Below, in pieces: positions 51,832 through 61,700 of a stretch of 64,000 nucleotides of DNA. Under the pieces are notes generated by a model, which searched no databases, was not told where the DNA came from, and worked only from the letters and a program-made list of their open reading frames with translations. A program made the translations under genes and the position numbers. Position 1 is the stretch's first letter. Each line of letters opens with the position of its first letter. Source of the stretch: Tateyamaria sp. syn59 (GTDB lineage: Bacteria; Pseudomonadota; Alphaproteobacteria; Rhodobacterales; Rhodobacteraceae); contig NZ_VCBA01000018.1 in assembly GCF_007995245.1 (NCBI RefSeq), positions 1-64,000 of the forward strand. Direction: 5' to 3'.

Positions 51832-52221
51832 TCACCACGTTCTGACAACAGACGACAGATCGTCAAACACCGCGTCGGCCGAGATCAAAGGCGCTGCCAT
51901 CGCCTCTGCCGTGGCGCCGATCAGCCTGTCGAATGGATCGCGGTGGTCCCACTCCATTGTGCTGGCGCGGATACAGATGTCGGGTGTCATCGTGGCCACC
52001 GCGCCGCCCTGATCACGCAGGTAGCTGGCAAGCTTGTGCACGTGCGGCTCCATTTCCGGCCATTTGCCGATACGTACCTTTTGCCCGATTTCGAAGAAGG
52101 AGATTGGGCTGACATGCACCTGCGCTGCATTGGTGATCGCCGCGCGAGCGGCCTGGGTCAGTCGCGGATCGTCGGTGAGTGTCCATACCCAGCTGTGTGT
52201 ATCCAGAAGAACACTGGTCAC
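51832..52221 (-). CDS. vapC: PIN-domain toxin VapC
   Basis: 129-residue PIN ribonuclease of a type II toxin-antitoxin pair. VLLDTHSWVWTLTDDPRL carries the first acidic residue, VSPISFFEIGQKV the second, HRDPFDRLIGATA the third and fourth, and LISADAVFDDL ends the domain, so the acidic active site looks complete. The start GTG 52221 overlaps the antitoxin stop as GTGA; a longer frame reads back into the antitoxin gene. It stabilises plasmids or acts in stress response, and its presence fits an extrachromosomal replicon. Confidence 0.88.
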   Translation of the reverse strand: MTSVLLDTHSWVWTLTDDPRLTQAARAAITNAAQVHVSPISFFEIGQKVRIGKWPEMEPHVHKLASYLRDQGGAVATMTPDICIRASTMEWDHRDPFDRLIGATAEAMAAPLISADAVFDDLSSVVRTW

Positions 52222-52445
52222 GCGCCGCCTTCCCAAGCCTCCAGCGTGTCGGCGTCGAGCGGTTCGAGAAAGTCGGGCCCTGCCCCTACATCCGGTAAAA
52301 CACCCAGTTGAAAGCCCGACTGGGCCATTGGCACCAGCCGCACGACCGGGCGATTGCCCTTGGCGATGATCACTTCTTCGCCTGCGAGGGCAGCCTCGAT
52401 CAGTTTGGACAATTGGCTTTTGGCGGTGTGGACATTGAACTGCAT
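52218..52445 (-). CDS. Phd/YefM-type antitoxin
   Basis: 75-residue antitoxin of the Phd/YefM family: MQFNVHTAKSQLSKLIEAAL...EEVIIAKGNRPVVRLVPM is the DNA-binding, dimerisation part. The C-terminal GPDFLEPLDADTLEAWEGG tail is the toxin-neutralising segment. It precedes and overlaps the PIN toxin gene. The pair should be autoregulated from the repeats just upstream. Confidence 0.88.
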   Translation of the reverse strand: MQFNVHTAKSQLSKLIEAALAGEEVIIAKGNRPVVRLVPMAQSGFQLGVLPDVGAGPDFLEPLDADTLEAWEGGA

Positions 52446-52447
52446 GG

Positions 52448-52463
52448 GTTAGACATAGCTAAC
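52448..52463 (-). promoter_or_regulatory. Inverted repeat at the toxin-antitoxin promoter
   Basis: GTTAG-6 bases-CTAAC, directly upstream of the antitoxin ATG (52445), plus an imperfect direct repeat GCTAACTT/GCCAACTT (about 52458-52474). This is the expected place for the operator bound by a Phd-type antitoxin. Confidence 0.45.
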
Positions 52464-52476
52464 TTAGCCAACTTGT

Positions 52477-53409
52477 TCAAGGGCCGTCGGGGCGCCCCAT
52501 GCGCGCGACCTCTTCCTGCAGTGCGGTGGCGGCCAGCACATCATCCTTGGGAAACTGTGACAGGTTCACGGCCTGCCCGCGCCCGATGGACGTGGGTGCG
52601 ATGTCGACGACGTCTGTGGCGCCGGGGGGCACGTTCAGAAAGGACCAGATACGCCTAAGATGCGGCGCGGGCCGGGTGCAAAAATCGTCGTAATCCACGA
52701 GGAGGAACCGCCCCGCCATATGGTCCGCGCCAAAGGATATGGCGGCACGGTTTGCAACCGTCCAGAACCGCAATTGCCGGTGTTGCATGTCCCCCTCTTG
52801 AGGCAGGTCGAACACATGGCTCCAATGGCGCATCTGCCAGGTCTTCGTGGTCAGGGCCATGTCCCGACCGTTGCGCACGATATGGATGTAGCGCAGGCCG
52901 GGGATATGGTGGTTCAGATGGGGTAGAAAGACGTGGGTGTTCGGCTCTTTCCATCCCCAGAGGCGTGGGGTTGCGGGGCCGGTGGATGCGCGCAGTCTGT
53001 CAATCAGTGGGGCGCGCGGCCCTGCCTTCCAAGGGCCGTTGGGATGCACCGTCGCTGCGAGGTGATCGAGAAGCGTTGTGTCAGTGGGCCGCAAGCCGTG
53101 TTGCAAGCCTGTCGTGCTGGCGCGGTGGAACAGGTCGATGGTGTCGGCCACTGCGCGGTCATCGAGCGCTGTCTGGCCTGTCTGCTGCACCCAGGCGGCC
53201 CGCTTGAACAGGATGGAGAACCACAGATTGTCCAGGGCCCGATTGAGCGCGGTGCCGATGTCGAACCCGGCTGCGCGCAGCACGGTGGCAAAAAGGCGTG
53301 TGCCGCTGCCGCCAAGCCCGCCGATGGCCACCGGCTGACCGGGAAGGGCGCGCGATGGAACGGTTGGCCGCCGATCAGACACAGGCCGCCTTAAAGCGCT
53401 GGAACACAC
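52477..53409 (-). CDS. P-loop sulfotransferase-family protein
   Basis: 310-residue cytosolic sulfotransferase-like protein. The 5'-phosphosulfate loop is seen as VAIGGLGGSGTRLFATVL (about residues 27-44) and the 3'-phosphate loop as YIHIVRNGRDMALTTKTW. A C-terminal FLLVDYDDFCTRPAPHLRRIWSFL fits the family. It would transfer sulfate from PAPS to an unknown acceptor, for example a surface glycan. The only good start is GTG 53409; no in-frame ATG precedes the P-loop. It is divergent from the SGNH gene at 53500 and may be co-regulated. Confidence 0.75.
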   Translation of the reverse strand: MCSSALRRPVSDRRPTVPSRALPGQPVAIGGLGGSGTRLFATVLRAAGFDIGTALNRALDNLWFSILFKRAAWVQQTGQTALDDRAVADTIDLFHRASTTGLQHGLRPTDTTLLDHLAATVHPNGPWKAGPRAPLIDRLRASTGPATPRLWGWKEPNTHVFLPHLNHHIPGLRYIHIVRNGRDMALTTKTWQMRHWSHVFDLPQEGDMQHRQLRFWTVANRAAISFGADHMAGRFLLVDYDDFCTRPAPHLRRIWSFLNVPPGATDVVDIAPTSIGRGQAVNLSQFPKDDVLAATALQEEVARMGRPDGP

Positions 53410-53499
53410 CCGGCTTTGGGCATAAGGTGTTCATGGATATGGACATTCTTCACCCCTGTCACAAACCCGACATTTCATCAAGTTGCTGTGCCTTGCGTG

Positions 53500-54375
53500 A
53501 TGACCCCCTCTGAACCCAATATCGTCAGCACGCCGCGCGCGCTGTTTCGGCCGGACCCGGTGATCGGGTGGTCGCTGACGCCGGGCTACCAGGTCAATGT
53601 CGGCTTTCGGCCGGGTGTCGTGCAAAGGATTGATCCCGACGGGTGGCGGCATGTGCCGGGCTCCGACGGGAACAAGGCGGGCCTGCGCGTTGGGCTTTAT
53701 GGCTGTTCGTTCACCTATGGCAAGGCGCTGGCGGATGAGGAGACCTTTGCCGGGCAGCTTCAGGCGCAATTGCCGGACCTGCGCATCCTGAACCGCGGCA
53801 TCAGCGGGCATGGCACGGTGCAGAACCTGTTGCAGTTGCGGCGTGATATCGCCCGACAAGCGGTGGACGTGGCCGTTTTCAACATCATCGGGGATCACCG
53901 TTATCGCAACATCGCGCACCCTTACCGGATGCGCCAATACCTGGCACCCGCCTGGCACCGGCAAGGGATCGAACATGTGCCCGTTGCGCGCCTGGCCTCT
54001 GACGGTCGGCCGGAGATCGTCTATCACCCGATTTGGCAGCCTGTGACCCGCGATGCGGTGTTCCACATTTTTCTGCCCGACGATTTCATGATCAACCTGG
54101 CCTCGGCGGCTGTTCTGAACCTGGTGCAGGAGACGGCACAGGCCGCGAACATGCCTGTCGCCTTTGCCCTGCTTGACGAGATGGACCCTGCGTTCAATCG
54201 CATGGTGCAGGATCGGTTGGACCGGGTGCACGACATCGCGACACCCCATGACGCGCACCACCGCTTTCTGCCCGATGACGCGCACCCCAATGTTGCGGCC
54301 AATACCCATTACGCCAACGGCCTTCTGCCTATCATCGAAGAGCTGTGCGAGCAGTATAGCGGGGTCAGATTGTGA
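53500..54375 (+). CDS. SGNH/GDSL-hydrolase-like protein
   Basis: 291-residue protein with SGNH blocks: GLYGCSFTYGKAL (nucleophile Ser, block I), RGISGHGTVQNLL (Gly, block II), AVFNIIGDHRYRN (block III region) and PDDAHPNVAANTHYA (Asp-x-x-His-like, block V). It is probably a deacetylase or acyltransferase-like enzyme acting on small molecules or glycans. It lacks a signal peptide if it starts at ATG 53500; an upstream frame from 53416 is possible but less likely. The stop overlaps the carbamoyltransferase start (GTGA), so the two act together. Confidence 0.75.
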   Translation: MTPSEPNIVSTPRALFRPDPVIGWSLTPGYQVNVGFRPGVVQRIDPDGWRHVPGSDGNKAGLRVGLYGCSFTYGKALADEETFAGQLQAQLPDLRILNRGISGHGTVQNLLQLRRDIARQAVDVAVFNIIGDHRYRNIAHPYRMRQYLAPAWHRQGIEHVPVARLASDGRPEIVYHPIWQPVTRDAVFHIFLPDDFMINLASAAVLNLVQETAQAANMPVAFALLDEMDPAFNRMVQDRLDRVHDIATPHDAHHRFLPDDAHPNVAANTHYANGLLPIIEELCEQYSGVRL

Positions 54376-56222
54376 GCGCGGCCCCGACGATCCTTGGTAT
54401 TTCCTCGCATTTCCATGATGCGGCTGCCGCGCTGGTGCAGGGCGACAGGATCATTGCGGCAGCACAGGAAGAACGCTTCACGCGTGAAAAGGGGGATTGG
54501 CGGTTTCCGCACAAGGCCATCGCCTATTGCCTGTCACAACTGCCTGATGGCACCAAACCGGACAAGGTCGCCTATTACGAAGATCCCGGGCTGAAAGCGG
54601 CACGCATCCTCTATACTGCGCGGCGGGTTGCACCGGGGGGTGCGCAGATGTGGCCGAATATGCTGCGCACGCTGCGTGCCGTGTCGCAGGAGTTGCCGCA
54701 TATGCTGTGTGAGGTGGCCCGGTCACCCGATGACATTCTGTTTGTGCCCCATCACAGGTCGCATGCGTCTGCGGCATTCCACCCATCGCCCTTTGACAGC
54801 GCGGCTGTGCTGGTCCTTGACGGGGTCGGAGAATGGTCCACGACCAGCATCTGGCACGGCGATGCCGAGGGGTTGAGGGCGATCAGCGAGATCACCTTTC
54901 CGCACTCTCTGGGACTGTTCTACAGCGCGTTCACCCAGTTTTGCGGGTTCAAGGTAAACTCCGGCGAATACAAGCTGATGGGTCTGGCGCCCTTTGGTGT
55001 GCCGAACATGCGCAAGCTGATCAGGGACCACCTGATTGACCTGCGGGATGACGGGTCATTCGCGTTGAACATGGATTACTTCGGCTTTGACCGGAGCCTG
55101 TCGACCACGTCGCCCCTGTTTGAAACTCTGTTCAAGCAGCCGCAACGCGCGCCCGACGCCCCCGTGACTGCATTTCACATGAATGTCGCAGCTTCGGCGC
55201 AGGCGGTGTTGGAGGATGCGGTGGCGCGCCTGGCGCGCACTGCGCTCGAAACCACGGGTGAGCGGCGGTTGTGCATGGCCGGAGGTGTGGCGTTGAACTG
55301 CGTGGCCAACAGTTACCTGTTGCACACCGTGCCGACGCTGGAGGCGCTTTGGGTGCAACCGGCGTCGGGTGATGCGGGCGGTGCGCTTGGTGCTGCACTT
55401 GAGTTGGCGCATCGAAGCGCGCCATCGCCGCAACATGCCAAGCGTGATCGGATGTTCGGCAGCCTGCTGGGTCCCGATTTTGATGCGGGTGACATTCAGT
55501 CCGCGCTGGACAGCGCCGGGCTTGCCTACTGCCACGAACCCGATCCGGAACGCTATGCCACCGATCTGGCCGCTACGTTGGCCGATCAGAAGATCGTGGG
55601 CCATTTCCATGGCCGGATGGAATATGGGCCGCGCGCCCTAGGCAATCGGTCGATCCTCGCAGATCCGCGGGGGGTCAAGACCCTGAACCGGGTGAACCGG
55701 TCGATCAAGTTTCGTGAGGATTGGCGGCCCTTCGCCCCGATTGTGCTGGCAGATCGGGCGGTGGACTATTTCGAAGCGCCGCATCACAGCCCTTACATGC
55801 TGCTGGTGTCAAAGCTGCGGGAACAGCATCGCGGGCCTGCCAATATTCGCCAGGCGCGGGCACGTGGCGCGGCGGGTCCGATGGCATTGCAAACGGCTGT
55901 CACCAGTGACGTAGCCGCCGTCACCCATGTGGATTTCAGTGCGCGACTGCAGACCGTTGATCCGGACACCTCGGCGCAGAATGGCAGCCGTATTGGCGCG
56001 GTTCTACGCGCGTTTGAGGCACAGACCGGTTGCCCGATGTTGCTGAACACATCGTTCAACGTCCGCGGAGAGCCGATCGTGTGTACGCCACAGGACGCGA
56101 TCAACTGTTTTCTCAACACGCATATGGACGTCCTCGCCATCGGCGACTTTCTTGTGCACAAATCGGAGCAGCCCGATTGGGCCAGCCAGGCCGTGGGAAG
56201 GACCCGTTTTGACCCGGATTGA
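54372..56222 (+). CDS. Carbamoyltransferase (NodU/CmcH/TobZ family)
   Basis: 616-residue O-carbamoyltransferase. N-terminal Kae1-like domain: ILGISSHFHDAAAALVQG, VPHHRSHASAAFHPSPF, LVLDGVGEWSTTSIW, and CMAGGVALNCVAN. C-terminal YrdC-like domain: VGHFHGRMEYGPRALGNRSILADPR. These domains together make carbamoyl-AMP and transfer the carbamoyl group to a hydroxyl of a sugar or natural product. GTG 54372 overlaps the SGNH gene. The acceptor is unknown; a surface or secreted glycan is plausible given the neighbourhood. Confidence 0.9.
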   Translation: MSAAPTILGISSHFHDAAAALVQGDRIIAAAQEERFTREKGDWRFPHKAIAYCLSQLPDGTKPDKVAYYEDPGLKAARILYTARRVAPGGAQMWPNMLRTLRAVSQELPHMLCEVARSPDDILFVPHHRSHASAAFHPSPFDSAAVLVLDGVGEWSTTSIWHGDAEGLRAISEITFPHSLGLFYSAFTQFCGFKVNSGEYKLMGLAPFGVPNMRKLIRDHLIDLRDDGSFALNMDYFGFDRSLSTTSPLFETLFKQPQRAPDAPVTAFHMNVAASAQAVLEDAVARLARTALETTGERRLCMAGGVALNCVANSYLLHTVPTLEALWVQPASGDAGGALGAALELAHRSAPSPQHAKRDRMFGSLLGPDFDAGDIQSALDSAGLAYCHEPDPERYATDLAATLADQKIVGHFHGRMEYGPRALGNRSILADPRGVKTLNRVNRSIKFREDWRPFAPIVLADRAVDYFEAPHHSPYMLLVSKLREQHRGPANIRQARARGAAGPMALQTAVTSDVAAVTHVDFSARLQTVDPDTSAQNGSRIGAVLRAFEAQTGCPMLLNTSFNVRGEPIVCTPQDAINCFLNTHMDVLAIGDFLVHKSEQPDWASQAVGRTRFDPD

Positions 56223-56535
56223 TATTGCCGAACTGAACGACGTACTGCACCGGTATCTGACGGAGGCGGGCCAGCCTGCGGCGGCAGAGCATCCGGACGC
56301 CGGCACCCTGTTGCAGCCCGCTGACGAAACGCTGAACGCGCCCTTGCGCAGTTTTGGCGATGTGTATGGTCAGGGCGACGCGTTGCTGGTGCAGATTGCG
56401 CGTCAGACGGACGATCCCGGTTTGGTGCAATTGGCCGAAAGGTTGGCAGAGGACATTGCAGAGGACCGTCTGACATTGGCGGACCGCGAGGCGCCTGCCC
56501 CGCGTATCCTGTCTTTTGTCTACCCCGTGGTCTGA
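56209..56535 (+). CDS. Small protein of unknown function after carbamoyltransferase
   Basis: 108-residue protein with no recognised family. The start is inferred as TTG 56209, with GGAAGGA about 5 bases upstream, overlapping the previous gene by 14 bases. It contains two amphipathic helices (LTRIDIAELNDVLHRYLTEA, LVQLAERLAEDIAEDRL). No signal peptide or metal site. Coupling to the carbamoyltransferase suggests an accessory role. Confidence 0.5.
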   Translation: MTRIDIAELNDVLHRYLTEAGQPAAAEHPDAGTLLQPADETLNAPLRSFGDVYGQGDALLVQIARQTDDPGLVQLAERLAEDIAEDRLTLADREAPAPRILSFVYPVV

Positions 56536-56563
56536 TCGCGGGGCACGATCCTTTCGCGCCGGA

Positions 56564-57202
56564 CTATGACCGTGACGGGTAGATACCGACCAGAGCGATG
56601 CAGTACCGGACTGTCTGGCTGGGGTCCAGGGTGCTGAAAGGTTGGCTGTTGCCGGTGGTGCCGATCATGCGGGAATCCATGGTGACGTTCGGACCTTGAT
56701 CAGAATAGATCGTTTCCTGGCCGACGCCCCGGTTTGGCGCTGCCGCCAAAAGCTTGTCCTTGGGGCCACCCTTGTCACCGTCGAGGTTTGTCGCTTGTAC
56801 CATATGGCTGTGTGGGGCGTTCTGCGCCTGTGTCAGGGCGACCTGTTCATTGCCGTCGCGCTGACCCAACCTAACCGGACTGAGGCCGGGCCCCTGCCCC
56901 GGATGCGTGGGCACGCGGCCACGCAGGTCCGGCAGCCCGAATGTCGTGCGCCCGTCGCCGCCATAGATCGTGCCGAGCAGCGAAAACAAGGCGTCGTTTT
57001 GCGACACGGCGAGCAGTTGCCCTTCGGCAGCGGCCCAGCCGCGTGGGCAAAAGCTGGCGACGCCCGTCGCGATGATCTCGCCAATATAGGGTTCGGCTGC
57101 TTGTGCCTTGACCGAACCGGTTGTCGCGACCAGGGACGCCAGGACCGCGGCGGCGCCCAGACAGGCGGTTTTTGAAGATACGCGTTTCATCATCTTTTTC
57201 AT
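56564..57202 (-). CDS. Exported tail-collar-domain protein 3
   Basis: 212-residue Sec-exported protein with a phage tail-collar fold, most downstream of three tandem paralogues. Signal peptide AAAVLASLVATTGSVKA, then CPRGWAAAEGQLL, IYGGDGRTTFGLPDLRGR and the family-end CIALVGIYPSRS. The ATG at 57202 lies only 1 base from AAAGG; an internal ATG at 57193 has better spacing. Like microcystin-dependent-protein-type genes, it is not linked to phage heads. Likely an adhesin or surface protein. Confidence 0.85.
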   Translation of the reverse strand: MKKMMKRVSSKTACLGAAAVLASLVATTGSVKAQAAEPYIGEIIATGVASFCPRGWAAAEGQLLAVSQNDALFSLLGTIYGGDGRTTFGLPDLRGRVPTHPGQGPGLSPVRLGQRDGNEQVALTQAQNAPHSHMVQATNLDGDKGGPKDKLLAAAPNRGVGQETIYSDQGPNVTMDSRMIGTTGNSQPFSTLDPSQTVRYCIALVGIYPSRS

Positions 57203-57216
57203 GCCTTTGTCTCGGG

Positions 57217-57822
57217 TCAATTGCGCGACGGGAAAATGCCGGTTGTCGCGATGCAATGGGTGACGGCCAGTCTTGGGTCACCGATCTGGATCGGCGCCCC
57301 GGCACCGGAACTCGCGATCATGCGCGAGTCCATGAATTTGTTCGGTGTGGGTGTGTCGCTGTAGATTGTCTCTTCGCCCACGCCGTTGATGCGGGATGCG
57401 CCCAGGATCTTGTCACGCGGGCCGCCTTTGTCGCCGTCGAGGTTGGTGGCAAAGACGGTGTGGGTGTGTGAGGGAAGCTGAGCAGCCGTCATGGTGGTGG
57501 TTTCGGTGCCGCCCCGTAAGCCCACGCGCGTTGATGATGAGGGGGCTGCGACCAGCCGACCGCGCAGATCGGGCAGGCCAAAACTTGTCCGCCCATCCCC
57601 GCCAAAAGCTGTGCCTAGAATCGAATAGAGGGACTGGTTCTGGTTGATGGGCAGGATTTGACCATCAAGCGCGGCCCATCCCCTTGGGCAGAAGTTAAAG
57701 CCGAACATGCGGACTTCGCCCAGCATGGCCTGTTGGGCCGATGCACGTTCGGGCATCAGGGTCGCGCCTGCCACCAACGCGAGTGACACGGGCAGGCATG
57801 CGAGTTTCGAAACGAATTTCAT
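57217..57822 (-). CDS. Exported tail-collar-domain protein 2
   Basis: 201-residue paralogue of the flanking genes. Signal peptide LACLPVSLALVAGATL...RASA, then CPRGWAALDGQILP, FGGDGRTSFGLPDLRGR, PSHTHTVFATNLDGDKGG and ATTGIFPSRN at the end. The insertion ATNLDGDKGGPxDKxLxA is shared by all three copies. ATG 57822 has GGAGA at good spacing. It lies 14 bases before copy 3, so the three form one operon. Confidence 0.85.
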   Translation of the reverse strand: MKFVSKLACLPVSLALVAGATLMPERASAQQAMLGEVRMFGFNFCPRGWAALDGQILPINQNQSLYSILGTAFGGDGRTSFGLPDLRGRLVAAPSSSTRVGLRGGTETTTMTAAQLPSHTHTVFATNLDGDKGGPRDKILGASRINGVGEETIYSDTPTPNKFMDSRMIASSGAGAPIQIGDPRLAVTHCIATTGIFPSRN

Positions 57823-57892
57823 TGTGTATCTCCAGTGATCGGCTTGGGTCGCTTGGACCGCGAAGCCCGGAAAATTTGGAATGCAGCGCGGG

Positions 57893-58513
57893 TCAGTTGC
57901 GCGACGGGTAAATGCCTTCCAAGGCAATGCACCGGGTCATCACCAGATACGGATCGCGCGTTGGCATGGGTTGCGCGCCTCCTGTCGGGGTCAGCATCTG
58001 GGCCGACATTTGAACATTCGGCGCCTGCTCGGAGTAGATGGTTTCATCCCCGACACCGCCGCGGCGCGCCGCGGCCAGCAGCTTGTCGCCGGGTCCCGCC
58101 TTGTCGCCATCTAGATTGGTGGCATTAACGGCGTGACTGTGCGCTGCCAGATTGTTGACCGTCAGGAAGACGGATGGCTGACCCTGTACGCTGCCCATGG
58201 AGCGGTTGGTCAGCCCGGGGCCTCTGCCTTGGCCCATGGCCACGCGATCCTGCAGGTTGGGCAGACCGAACGTGGTCCGACCGTCGCCGCCATAGGTTGT
58301 GCCGAGCAACGAGAACAGCGCTGAGAACTGGGCAATCGGCAACAACTGCCCATTCGTGGCTGTGAAGTTGCGCGGACAAAAGTTGCCGGCAAAGGTGATG
58401 ATTGACCCGATGAAGTAGTCTTGCGCTGCGGCCTTTTGCGTTGTCCCCGGCAACGCGCCGGACATCCCAAGCATCAAAGCAACGGCGCCGCAAATGTTGT
58501 GAAAGCGAGCCAC
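57893..58513 (-). CDS. Exported tail-collar-domain protein 1
   Basis: 206-residue first gene of the operon, starting at GTG 58513 with an excellent AGGAGG ribosome-binding site. Signal peptide ALMLGMSGALPGTTQKAAA, then CPRNFTATNGQLLP, YGGDGRTTFGLPNLQDR, AAHSHAVNATNLDGDKAG and ALEGIYPSRN. In phages this domain sits at the end of tail fibres. Here all three proteins have signal peptides instead of baseplate context. Confidence 0.87.
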   Translation of the reverse strand: MARFHNICGAVALMLGMSGALPGTTQKAAAQDYFIGSIITFAGNFCPRNFTATNGQLLPIAQFSALFSLLGTTYGGDGRTTFGLPNLQDRVAMGQGRGPGLTNRSMGSVQGQPSVFLTVNNLAAHSHAVNATNLDGDKAGPGDKLLAAARRGGVGDETIYSEQAPNVQMSAQMLTPTGGAQPMPTRDPYLVMTRCIALEGIYPSRN

Positions 58514-58729
58514 GTAACCCTCCTTTTTGAAAATAACGTCAAGTGAACAAATACCACTTAGGCGGAATATTGCGCACAGCGCCCACGTAAAGCAACTTAT
58601 CTTTACCCGGGACGCGAAATTGGGGGCCTTTGATGGTGCGCTTCCAAGCCGACCGACGCAGGGAGGCAGTCTGCGAAGAACTTGATTTTATTCATGAAAT
58701 CTCTTCGACATAGGGAGGTGGGCGCCTCT

Positions 58730-61700
58730 CTATTGCCGCTGTATGTCGTATCGTATACCGGCTGAAAACGGGCCTTCGAGTGTGGTCGTCGATCCGTCTG
58801 CCCATTCAATCTTGAGTTGTTGCCCGGTCGCGTCGGCCAGGCCGAAATGCACGTCCGGCGCGTCAAAGGACATGAACCCGCCGCCCAACTGAATCTCGCG
58901 CATCTGGGTGCGGCCTAGGTTGTCGCTTAGGCGCAGGACAGCGCCGATCCCGTCCCAATTCCCCACGGCATCCTGCAGCTGGAAGACGACGCCGGGGCGT
59001 TGGCTGGTGTTGGTGAAAACGCGCAAGGGGCCGTTTACGGGATAGGTGATGATGTCCAGATCGCCGTCTGCATCCATGTCAAATGCTGTTGCCGCCGCTG
59101 TCATCAGATAGTCCTCCAATCCGAAGGGGCCTGACGCCTCGACAAACTGGCCATCGCCGGTGTTGCGGAAAAACAGGTTTGAGGGCGAAACCTCGTTCGG
59201 GACCCATGTGCCGTTGACGATATAGACATCCTGCCAGCCGTCATTGTCGAAATCCGCGATCTTGGTGTCCCAACTCCACCCGCCGACGGCCAGTCCACTG
59301 TCGGTCGCGACGTCGCGCCAGATGCCGTTGTCCGGCGAAAGCAGCACGTTGGTGGACAGAATTTGTGGCGGTGTCAGATCGACATCCGCCTGCAACGGCG
59401 GCACCACGGGTTTGAAATGGATATCGCAATAGGCCCGGGGAATAGGCTGGTCCTTGGCGATCAACGCACAGATCGACGGATCACGCCGCTGGATTGCAAG
59501 GTCCTTGACCAGCATGGCACGGCATTCATCTTGATCCCGCCCCGACAATTGCGCACATCGTGCGGCAAAGCTGGGGTCAAAGTTGTTTCCCCCGCGGTAC
59601 CACGCCTTGATCTGCATGTTTTGCGCGCAGGTGGCGTGGTGATCGGGATTGCTGATGCTGTCACAATAGCGATCAAGCGGCTGCATCTTGAGCGTCTCCG
59701 ACACTCCCGAGGACCGCCCCGAAATCTGCGCAAAGTAGAGGTCGGGTGCGCCTGTGTTGCGCAGATCGGCCGACTTGATCGCCATTGTCGTGGTCGTTGT
59801 TTGTTCGATCCGGGCACTGTCGCGCGTGATCATGTCGAACCCGCCGGACCCATCGCCAAGGTAGATGTAGTCAGGGATGGAGAAATCATTGCCGACCAAC
59901 AAGTCTGCCGTCCCGGAACCGTCGATATCCGAAAACAGAATGCTGAGAGTTTCGCCCGGCACGCCGGGTAGCGCGGTCAGGCGATCAAAGATTCCGCCAT
60001 CGTTCCAGAGGATGTGGTTGCGCGACTCCTCGCCGGGAATTTCGCGGTACCACCCTGCGGCCCATTGCCCGAGGGCGATGTCCAGGTCGCCGTCACGATC
60101 GGCATCGGCGAGTGTCATCGACATAGTGAGGATCGCCTCTGGCGGAGCGGGCAGACGGACTGCGCCCGCTATGTCGAATTGCCCAAGTTCGTTGCGGATC
60201 AGGTAGTTGCCGGACAGATAGGTTGCCAGGATCAGATCCTGCCACCCATCGTTGTCGACATCCGCGAGCACCGCGTTGAACACCGGCAATTCGGCAACAA
60301 AACCAAGGTCGTCCGTGCGCGCCGCGAAATGGCCCGCACCGTCATTGTCATAGATATAAAGCCCGACGCGGGTGGACGCGACGACGAGGTCGATGTCTCC
60401 GTCGCGGTCGATGTCGCCGGAGGCCAGGCTTCGCCCTTCCCAGAACGGTGGCCACATGTCGCGGAACGAGAACTCGACGGGTTGGTCGATGCCGATTGTG
60501 TCGGCATCCGCCCGCACGAAATATGTGTCGGCCGGTGCGGAGGACGTGGACAGTTCCGATGCCTGCACGGTCACGTCCGACCCCGCGGAGGCCATGGCTG
60601 CCCCCCATGGCGCCGATGTGAGCAGTCGCAAGGCCCGGTCGGATTGCCATTGATGGTAGTTTTGCGCGCCGAGACCGGCCACCACACCCAGCCCTACAAC
60701 AATAGCTGCCATCAGCCAGGCGGCGCGTTGCCCGATGGACTGCACCACGATAAAGAACGAATAAACCGAAAAAATGCCAAGCGTGAACAGAAGGGCCATC
60801 ACATATCCCGGTGCCAGCCCGGCGGCCAGCAGTGCGCCGGTTACCACCACGTCGAACGCAATCGGCACCGGCAGGAACAGCCCCACAATGGCGACGACGA
60901 CAAGCATACCGATGCCGAATTGCAGCAAGACCACTTGATCCTGCGGGACAAGCGTTGCGGTGATTGCGCCCAAAATGCCCGCCAGCAGCATCAGCGGCAC
61001 TGTCATCTTGATGATGTACCATAGGTTTGCCACGAAACTGCGCACCACCCCCAACATGGCCTGCCCCAACGGCTCTGACTGCGGCGCGTTGGGCAGGGCG
61101 GCGGGGAGTGGGCACACCAGATCCTGTTCGGCGATCTGGACTTGCGGCAGGGCCCGACAGATCAACGGAACGGCCACGAGGATGACCAGCAGGCTGAGCG
61201 CGATCTTGGCCAGCGCCATGTAGAGCGGCAGCAAGCTGAACAGCATGGTCAGCACCACGATGTTCAGCGTCGGCGAGGCGATCATCGCGCTGAGCGTGGT
61301 TTCGGCGCGCATGCCCGCAGAATAAAGGCCGCGCGCAATCGGTGCGGCGCAGTTCACGCAGACACCCAGCGGCGTTCCGATGATCAGGCCAAGAAAGGCG
61401 TTTGACGTCCCCCTGCGAAAGGTCTTGCGCCGGACATAGGGGGCGAGGGTCAAAAAGGAGGCGGCGAAAAGAACGCCGAAGGTCATGCCCTTCTTGTTCG
61501 TGTCGATCCAGTTCAGCGTTGTCCAGAACATCCGCTCCAGCGTCGACATGCCTTCGGCCAGAGCGAAGCGGGCCTCGAAACTCAGCGGGTCCTCGAGTTG
61601 GATGGCACCGGACATCATCGCCTTTTCGTCTAGCGACGGATAGCGTGACCCGGTCCAGAACAGATAGGCCAGCGCACAGATGATCAGCAGCGCGACCGCA

